Shown here: piece by piece, positions 26,819 through 32,170 of the stretch | Position numbering within the stretch: the first letter of the stretch is position 1 | Layout of the letters: the number at the start of each line of letters is the position of its first letter | Source: JAWLGJ01 sp041685145 | Lineage (GTDB): Bacteria; Pseudomonadota; Alphaproteobacteria; Rhodospirillales; Magnetospirillaceae | Direction: 5' to 3' | DNA length: 32,170 nucleotides | NCBI GenBank assembly: GCA_041685145.1 | Contig: JAWLGJ010000030.1 | Coordinates: 1-32,170, forward strand | The notes under the pieces: generated by a model | The model's input: the letters and a program-made list of their open reading frames with translations, nothing else | Databases searched by the model: none | Told to the model about the DNA's origin: nothing | Translations under genes and position numbers: made by a program

Positions 26819-28378
26819 CTAAAGGGGAATGTCGAGCCGGACGATGGTGCCGGCCTCGGGGTGGCCTTCGATGGCCAGGCGGCCCTGCAGCTGGTTGGCC
26901 AGGCTGCGCATGAGGTGCAGGCCGAGGCTGCCGCGGCGCGGCACCGCGGGCAGGCCGATGCCGTCGTCATGGATGGTCAGCACGCAGCCGCCCTCCTGGT
27001 GCCAGAACCGCAGGTCTACGCGGCCGGGCCGGCCGTCGGGAAAGGCGTGCTTGAAGACGTTGGTCAGGGCCTCGTTGACCAACAGCGCCAGCGGCACCGC
27101 GCGCTCCAGGTCCAGCAGCACGGCATCGGCGCTCAGATGCGTGGTGATGCCGCGCCCGCGGCCGCCATAGGTCAGCTCCAGCCGCTGCACCAGGGCGTGC
27201 AGGTACGAAGCCATGTCCACCTGCGCCGCCTCGTTCTGCTGATAGAGGGTGTGGTGCACCAGCCCCATCGCGTGGATGCGGCTCAGGGCCTCGTCGAGGA
27301 TGGCGCGGGTGGCGGCGTCGGGGCTGTTGACGGCCTGCATGGTCAGCAGGCTGGAGACGATCTGCAGGTTGTTCTTCACGCGGTGGTGGATTTCCTGGAA
27401 CAGGGTGTCCTTGTCCGCCAGCGCCGACTCCAGGTTGCGGGCGCTTCTCAGGGCCAATCCGGTCATCAGCAGGAAGGTGCCCAACAGCCCCGCCGCGAAG
27501 ACACCGTTGCGGCGGGTGCGCATGGCCCAGTCGTGGAAGACCTCGGCGGTGGGCAGGCCGGCGACGGCGAACAGGTCGGTGCCGTCGATGCGCTGATAGG
27601 CGTAAAGCCGGCGCACCCCGTCGATGGGGGACACGAAGGCGCGGTGGCCGCTGGCGGTGCGCAGCGACTGGGCCGGAAAGGTGACGTCGGCGCGGCTGCC
27701 GCCCACGCCGTCGGCCGGCAGCGGCCAGCGCACCACCACCGCGCCGTCGGCTTTCACGATAACGAAGGCGGCGTCGCTGTCGGGGCGGATGCGCCGATAG
27801 AATTCGGCGAAATGGCGGGCATCGATCCAGGACTGGACGAGGCCGCGCACCGCGCCGTTGCCGTCCAGCACGGCGCGGCTGCTGGCGAAAAAATAGCCGC
27901 CCCGCCGCTCGCCCCAGATCAGCGGGCTGACGAACACCTCGCCCGGGCGCTGGCGCAGCGCCGCGTGCAGGTCGCGGCCGCGGGCGCTGCGGGTGATGCC
28001 GCTGGGGGCCTCGGTCGACAGGACCAGCTCGCCGGTGGCGTCGAAGATCCAGAACGAATCGCCGTCCGGCTGGTCATCCAGCATCCCCCGCAACCGACGC
28101 CAGTCGGCCACCGAGCCGCGCAGCGCCGCCAGCGGCCGGTCCCCGATGAGGTCGGCGACGCGGTTGAGCTGGATGCTGTTGGCGCGCAGCGCCGCCCGCG
28201 TGTGTTCGCCCAGCAGTTGGACCACCGCCGTCAGATCGCTGATCGCCTCGCGCTCGACGATGCGGCGGTCGGCCAGCGCCAACAGCACGAACAGCCCGAT
28301 GGTGACGGCGGTGATGCAGGCGGCCAACAGCTTCAACAGCGCGCGCGGACCCGTGCCGCGACCAACGCCAACAGTCAT
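26819..28378 (-). CDS. membrane sensor histidine kinase (Cache-like sensor, HisKA_2/HATPase)
   Basis: This is a 519-residue inner-membrane kinase. TM helix 1 is about 15-36, a periplasmic Cache-like sensor domain is about 37-290 (FWIFDATGELVLSTEAP, IWGERRGGYFFASSRAV), and TM helix 2 is about 291-311. The HisKA_2 dimerisation domain contains EIHHRVKNNLQIVSSLL (329-345), with phospho-acceptor His331 or His332. The HATPase domain has NEALTNVFKHAF (N box), DDGIGLP (G1) and GSLGLHLM (G2). HisKA_2 kinases in Alphaproteobacteria often feed the PhyR/EcfG general stress response or blue-light-type circuits. No response regulator is adjacent, so it is an orphan. No strong ribosome site precedes the ATG. 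Ligand unknown. Confidence 0.9.
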   Translation of the reverse strand: MTVGVGRGTGPRALLKLLAACITAVTIGLFVLLALADRRIVEREAISDLTAVVQLLGEHTRAALRANSIQLNRVADLIGDRPLAALRGSVADWRRLRGMLDDQPDGDSFWIFDATGELVLSTEAPSGITRSARGRDLHAALRQRPGEVFVSPLIWGERRGGYFFASSRAVLDGNGAVRGLVQSWIDARHFAEFYRRIRPDSDAAFVIVKADGAVVVRWPLPADGVGGSRADVTFPAQSLRTASGHRAFVSPIDGVRRLYAYQRIDGTDLFAVAGLPTAEVFHDWAMRTRRNGVFAAGLLGTFLLMTGLALRSARNLESALADKDTLFQEIHHRVKNNLQIVSSLLTMQAVNSPDAATRAILDEALSRIHAMGLVHHTLYQQNEAAQVDMASYLHALVQRLELTYGGRGRGITTHLSADAVLLDLERAVPLALLVNEALTNVFKHAFPDGRPGRVDLRFWHQEGGCVLTIHDDGIGLPAVPRRGSLGLHLMRSLANQLQGRLAIEGHPEAGTIVRLDIPL

Positions 28379-28400
28379 GGGCGGTGTCTCGAATGGTGCT

Positions 28401-28427
28401 CTCGCCGTCCCAAGGACGGGTGCCGAG
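28401..28427. other. hairpin between tRNA-Leu and the kinase gene
   Basis: CTCGCCGTCC (28401-28410), CAA, GGACGG (28414-28419), a 4-base bulge and CGAG (28424-28427) form a 10-bp interrupted stem. It lies in the 137-base gap between the tRNA and the kinase start, both on the minus strand. It could be a processing or attenuation structure for a tRNA-kinase read-through transcript. No T-tract is seen. Confidence 0.35.
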
Positions 28428-28515
28428 TGCTGTTAATGGTCCGTCCATACACCCGGCGGCAATAGCGCAACCGGGTTAGGCGCCCAGAGGTGGGTGGCGG
28501 GGGATGAAGGGCGGC

Positions 28516-28600
28516 TGGTGCCCGCTGCCGGATTCGAACCGGCACGCCCGAGGGCCGCGGATTTTAAGTCCGCTACGTCTACCAGTTCCGTCAAGCGGGC
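28516..28600 (-). tRNA. tRNA-Leu (anticodon UAA), CCA encoded
   Basis: The minus strand folds as a complete class II tRNA of 85 bases. The acceptor stem GCCCGCT pairs with AGCGGGC, followed by discriminator A and an encoded CCA. The anticodon arm is GCGGA-CTTAAAA-TCCGC with anticodon TAA, a long variable arm follows (GGCCCTCGGGCGT), and the T-arm is GCCGG-TTCGAAT-CCGGC. The D-loop contains the conserved GG of AACTGGTAGAC. It reads leucine UUA codons, which are very rare in this GC-rich DNA. The sensor kinase lies downstream on the same strand. Confidence 0.96.
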
Positions 28601-28749
28601 CGCGGCAAACGCTACCCCGCCCGCACGGCGGCGGCAAGGGCGGCCGGCACCGGCGGCGGCGCCCCTTCACCAATGCGCCCCCGATGCGTGGTTGCCGACC
28701 GCCCCCCGCCCGCCCATGTCGCCTGCGACCGGCCGGAAAGGAGGGTGGC

Positions 28750-29103
28750 ATGTCGGAAAACCGCGCGACCCACTGGCAGGACTGGGCCAATCTGGCCCTG
28801 GCCGCCTGGCTGTTCGTTTCGCCGTGGATCCTGGGCTATGCCGGCCTGCCCGGCGCGGCGTGGAACGCCTGGATCGTCGCCGCCGGCGTCGGCGCCATCA
28901 CCGTCGCCGCGCTGGTGCAATTCGCGCGCTGGGAGCAGGGGGCGAACATCGTCCTCGGGCTGTGGCTGATCCTGTCGCCGTGGGTGCTGGGCTTCGAGGC
29001 CTTCGTGCTGCCGTTGTGGAACGCCATCCTGGTCGGCATCGCCGTGGCGCTGCTGGCGGCCTGGAACGCCGCCGTCCGCCGCGAAACCCCGGAAGCCGCC
29101 TGA
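28750..29103 (+). CDS. SPW-repeat membrane protein
   Basis: This is a 117-residue inner-membrane protein with four predicted helices and two SPW motifs (VSPWILGY at 23-30 and LSPWVLGF at 75-82), the hallmark of the SPW repeat family. Each SPW motif ends a helix and is preceded by a short Trp-containing segment (WQDWANLALAAWLF; WEQGANIVLGLWLI), so the protein is a tandem duplication. GAAAGGAGG lies well placed before the ATG. The 149 bases between the tRNA and this gene show nothing else I can support. Function is unknown for the family. Confidence 0.85.
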   Translation: MSENRATHWQDWANLALAAWLFVSPWILGYAGLPGAAWNAWIVAAGVGAITVAALVQFARWEQGANIVLGLWLILSPWVLGFEAFVLPLWNAILVGIAVALLAAWNAAVRRETPEAA

Positions 29104-29189
29104 AGGGCGCACCGCGCGGCCGGGGGTGCCCAAGGCGCCGGCCCGTGCTACTCTGGTATCGCAAATTGATCTACCCATCCGAGGGTGCG

Positions 29190-31997
29190 ATGCCTCTCCG
29201 CCGCCCGGCCGCGTGGTGCCGCCTGCTGTTGCCGCTGGCCCTGTTGCTGAGCCTGGCGGCGCCGGCCGCCGTGGCCGAGACCGACCTCAGCGGCGTCTGG
29301 GAGGTCGAGGGCACCACGCGCGCCTACGGCCATTTCCGGTTCTTCGTCCGCGTCGAGCCCCAGGGCGACGGCTTCGTCGCCACCAAGATCAGCCCCTCGC
29401 GCTTCGTGCCGGCCAACCGGCGCCACTTCATCGGCCGGGTGCGCGGCGACAGCCTGGAGGCGCGGGTGCAGGTGGCCCTGCCGCGCTTCGACCAGCCGGA
29501 ATGGCACGAACACCGCTTCGAGCTGGTCCGCGACGACGCCGGCGGCGTCAGCCGCATGGTGCTGGTCACCGGCGAAAGCGTCGCCGAGACCGGTGGCGGC
29601 ACCGTCGCCGACCAGTGGCGTTACGTGCGCTGGCCGGGCACGCGCTATCGCCTGCGCACGCCAAGCCTCAGCCTCGCGGCCTATGAGTCGGACCGGATGG
29701 GCGCGCGCGCCGACCTGGCCCACCTGGAGCGCGAGATCGCCTTGGTGGACGAGACGCTGGCCGACTATCGCCGCCGCAGCGACGAGGCCCGCCGGCGCAT
29801 GGCGGCGCTGGCGCCCGAGGTGGAGCGGCGCCGCCAGGCCTATGACGCCGCCCGCGAGGCGTGGGCGGCGGCGCGGCGCGCCGAGCCCGAGGGACCGGCC
29901 GACGTCGCCCCCGAGGATCTGCCGGCGCCCTTGCGCACCCTGCAGCGCCAGCGCCAGGCGGCGCGGGCGGAGGCCGAGCGGCTGAAGCAGCGCATCCTCG
30001 ACCTGCGCGCGGGGCGTTTGCAGGCGGGGCCCAACGCCCTCACGGCGCTGTTCGACAATCTGGACGCCACCGAGGCGTCGCTGCGGCGCATCGAGTCGGC
30101 CATCGCCCGCCGCCGCGCCGAACTGGGCCTGGAGCCCGAGCGCCCCGCCGACCCCGCCCAGCGCCAACGGCGGCTGGCGGCCCTCGAACAGGCATTCGAC
30201 GCCGCCGGCGACGCCCTCCTGGCCGCCGAGCAGGCCCACCGCCGCCCGGTCAGCGAGCTCAAGCTGGTGGCCGGGCTGGTCGAGGCCGCGACGCGCGAGC
30301 GGGAGGAGAAAGAACGCCGTCGTCAGGCGCTGCTGGCGCGCCTCAAGTTTCTGGACCGCGACCAGCACCTGGCCCGCATCGAGGTGCGCGCCGGGCTGGG
30401 CGCGGCGGCGCGCACGGTCATGGAGGTGGCCCCCTCGGGGCTGGACAAGGACTTGCGGGCGCTGAAGGCGGCCCTGGACGAGGTGGGCGGGCAGGCGGCG
30501 CGGCTGGCGGCGGTGCGGGCCGACATCAGGCGCAACTTCGAGGCCCGGTTCGACGAGGTCACGGCCCTGCGCGACTCGTTGCGGCGCATGATCTGGCGGA
30601 ACGCCTTGGAGATGGCGGCGCTGGAGGCGGTGACCAAGCTCGGCGAATACGGGGTGTCCTTTGCCACCGGTGGCCCGGTGGGGTTGGCCGTCGACATGGT
30701 GTCGACGCCGCTGTTCCAGTTCGCCCTCCATGACGACGGCGTCGTCTTCGAGAACTATGACGAGGGTGCCTTGCAGCGCGCCTACCGCCAAGCCGTGGAG
30801 CGGCAGGAGGATGCGGCGCCGGACCCCGAGGAAAGCTGCAAGGTGGCGCAGGAAAAGGTGCGGACGGCGCTGTCCTACGGCGCCATGCGGGCGATGATCG
30901 ACGCCTCGGCGGGCCCGGCCCACGGCAACCGCGCCCAGCGGCTGCCCAACGCCGCCGTCCACGCCTTGCAGGCGCTGCACAATCTAGGTGCCGACGCGGC
31001 GGTGCAGATGCGATTCGACGCCGCCGTGCGCGGGCAGCAGCAGGCGCTGGAGGAACTGGTGCGCCGTCGCGCCGCCGCCGCCGGGGGCGAGACCCTGGCC
31101 CGTCTGGGCGCCATCGCGCGCGAGGTCGCCGACGAAAGCCTCGACATCGCCAGCCGCACCGCCGCGGCGACCCGCTTCCGGCGCCTGCTGGGCAACCTGG
31201 CCGGCCCCGACGCCGGCAGCGGGCCCGCCCGCCAGACGATCGAGGAACTGGCGCGCCTGGGCGAGCGGCTGGCGGCGGCCGAGCGGCTCGCCGCCCAGGG
31301 TGCCACCGAGGGCGAGCGCGTCGCCGCCCGCCGGGCGCAGCAACGGCTGCTGGCGTCGATGGCGCGACGGCAGGGCGAGGGCCTGCGGGCGCTGGCCGAC
31401 GGCAGCGCCCACATCGACTGGGACCGCGCCCTGCTGTACGCCCGCGACGTCCAGGAACAGATCACCCGCGAGACCGCCAAGCTGGCGCGGCTCGAAACCC
31501 GGCTGGCGCAGGCCAGCAAGGGCGGCGCCAAGGGCACGGCGGCCAGCGTGGCGGTGGGGCTGGTGTTCTCGCTGGCCAAGGACGCCAACATGCAGCGCCT
31601 GCAACGGCAGGAACGGGCGCTGTGGGAGCGCGTCTTCCAGATCGAGATCGAGCAGTCGGTGCGTTTCCGCGCCTGGGGCCACGCCAACTGCCTGTATTGG
31701 GCGGCGCAGGACCATCACAACCGCCTGCGCCGCCACTACATGACCCTGTACAACGCCTATGACCCCGAGACCGGCTTTCGGGTGTTGGCCGAGGATGCCT
31801 TCTTCGACCACGAACGCCTCGACGTGCGGCTCGTCTACGACCCGCCGGCGGCGCAGCGCCTGACGGTGGAGATCGGCGGCGTTGCCTGCCGCCAGGATCG
31901 CCGCGCCGGCTGCGCCATGCCCGCGGGGGCGCTGGCCGGGCGGCCGGGGCCGTATCTGGATTTCGAGATCGCGGTGGCGCCGCCGACGGGCGGCTAA
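29190..31997 (+). CDS. large secreted coiled-coil protein of unknown function
   Basis: This 935-residue protein begins with a clear signal peptide (RR, then LLLPLALLLSLAAP, cleavage after AVA at residue 29). A first domain (30-150) starts DLSGVWEVEG and contains beta-type sequence, suggestive of a lipocalin-like fold. Long charged helical segments rich in Arg, Glu and Ala follow (about 165-400 and 590-830), typical of coiled coils. Two hydrophobic Gly-rich stretches interrupt them (about 478-505, and GTAASVAVGLVFSLAKD near 775-795) and could enter a membrane. The C-terminal part (about 830-935) has WGHANCLYWAAQDHHNRLRR and a final beta-type domain with Cys pairs. GAGGG precedes the ATG. I do not recognise the family; envelope-associated scaffold is inference only. 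Confidence 0.72.
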   Translation: MPLRRPAAWCRLLLPLALLLSLAAPAAVAETDLSGVWEVEGTTRAYGHFRFFVRVEPQGDGFVATKISPSRFVPANRRHFIGRVRGDSLEARVQVALPRFDQPEWHEHRFELVRDDAGGVSRMVLVTGESVAETGGGTVADQWRYVRWPGTRYRLRTPSLSLAAYESDRMGARADLAHLEREIALVDETLADYRRRSDEARRRMAALAPEVERRRQAYDAAREAWAAARRAEPEGPADVAPEDLPAPLRTLQRQRQAARAEAERLKQRILDLRAGRLQAGPNALTALFDNLDATEASLRRIESAIARRRAELGLEPERPADPAQRQRRLAALEQAFDAAGDALLAAEQAHRRPVSELKLVAGLVEAATREREEKERRRQALLARLKFLDRDQHLARIEVRAGLGAAARTVMEVAPSGLDKDLRALKAALDEVGGQAARLAAVRADIRRNFEARFDEVTALRDSLRRMIWRNALEMAALEAVTKLGEYGVSFATGGPVGLAVDMVSTPLFQFALHDDGVVFENYDEGALQRAYRQAVERQEDAAPDPEESCKVAQEKVRTALSYGAMRAMIDASAGPAHGNRAQRLPNAAVHALQALHNLGADAAVQMRFDAAVRGQQQALEELVRRRAAAAGGETLARLGAIAREVADESLDIASRTAAATRFRRLLGNLAGPDAGSGPARQTIEELARLGERLAAAERLAAQGATEGERVAARRAQQRLLASMARRQGEGLRALADGSAHIDWDRALLYARDVQEQITRETAKLARLETRLAQASKGGAKGTAASVAVGLVFSLAKDANMQRLQRQERALWERVFQIEIEQSVRFRAWGHANCLYWAAQDHHNRLRRHYMTLYNAYDPETGFRVLAEDAFFDHERLDVRLVYDPPAAQRLTVEIGGVACRQDRRAGCAMPAGALAGRPGPYLDFEIAVAPPTGG

Positions 31998-32012
31998 AGG
32001 TGTTTTGTTGCC

Positions 32013-32140
32013 TTCGCTCCGCTCGCTTGGCCGCCGCCTCAACGGCGGAGGATTCTCTATGTGCCCTCGCCGGGCGCTCGCTCCGCTCGCTTGGCCGCCG
32101 CCTCAACGGTGGTGGTGTCTCTGCGTGCCCTCGCCGGGCG
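32013..32140. repeat. two tandem copies of a 64-bp intergenic repeat
   Basis: Units at 32013-32076 and 32077-32140 match at 57 of 64 positions. Each has an inner stem CCGCCG-CCTCAA-CGGCGG (the second copy has CGGTGG, so one G-U pair) and ends in GCCCTCGCCGGGCG. A related inverted copy is at 25161-25247. The remaining bases to the window edge contain a small hairpin, CGGTC-GCGG-GACCG (32147-32160). No gene is seen in 31998-32170. Confidence 0.85.
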
Positions 32141-32170
32141 CGCGCGCGGTCGCGGGACCGCCGCCACCAC

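Noticed and set aside
28516..28600. Functional link between tRNA-Leu and the leucine catabolic cluster
   Set aside because: They are 3 kb apart with unrelated genes between; proximity is most likely chance. No integrase or att-like duplication is seen at the tRNA either.

Overview
The window is about 32 kb of very GC-rich DNA with dense, mostly co-directional genes. Third codon positions are strongly G/C, start sites often overlap the preceding stop, and the catabolic gene families are typical of Alphaproteobacteria. A Rhodospirillales-like alphaproteobacterium is my best guess; this is inference from composition and gene content, because no rRNA or marker gene is present.

Left block (1-5504), valine and (methyl)malonate metabolism. 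On the minus strand are a 3-hydroxyisobutyryl-CoA hydrolase cut by the window edge, a MatB-type malonyl/methylmalonyl-CoA synthetase, and a GntR/FCD regulator. Divergent on the plus strand are an isobutyryl-CoA dehydrogenase and a 3-hydroxyisobutyrate dehydrogenase. The hydrolase, the dehydrogenase and the acyl-CoA dehydrogenase are three successive-pathway enzymes of valine breakdown. TGTATACA-type operators sit both upstream of matB and in the GntR/dehydrogenase divergent gap.

Middle block (5522-13727), transport. This is a complete LIV-type ABC importer (livG, H, M, substrate-binding protein, livF). An acyl-CoA synthetase lies between livG and livH, and a PaaK-family protein with a non-canonical P-loop follows livF. 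A strong intrinsic terminator lies inside the run, just after the binding-protein gene. The design suggests import of a carboxylic acid or branched-chain amino acid coupled to CoA activation.

Right-middle block (13779-25875), leucine/isovalerate catabolism: an aldehyde dehydrogenase, isovaleryl-CoA dehydrogenase, hotdog thioesterase, thiolase, both subunits of methylcrotonyl-CoA carboxylase, methylglutaconyl-CoA hydratase, HMG-CoA lyase, a tandem universal stress protein, a crotonase and an AhpD-like protein. Together they take isovaleryl-CoA to acetyl-CoA plus acetoacetate. The acetoacetate-activating enzyme is not in the window.

Right block (25900-32170), unrelated envelope and signalling genes: a lipoprotein with eleven GDGGDGGDT repeats, an orphan Cache/HisKA_2 sensor kinase, tRNA-Leu(UAA), a small SPW-repeat membrane protein, a 935-residue secreted coiled-coil protein I do not recognise, and a tandem intergenic repeat at the right edge that recurs in inverted form near 25.2 kb. 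No phage, IS, CRISPR or classical defence genes were seen.
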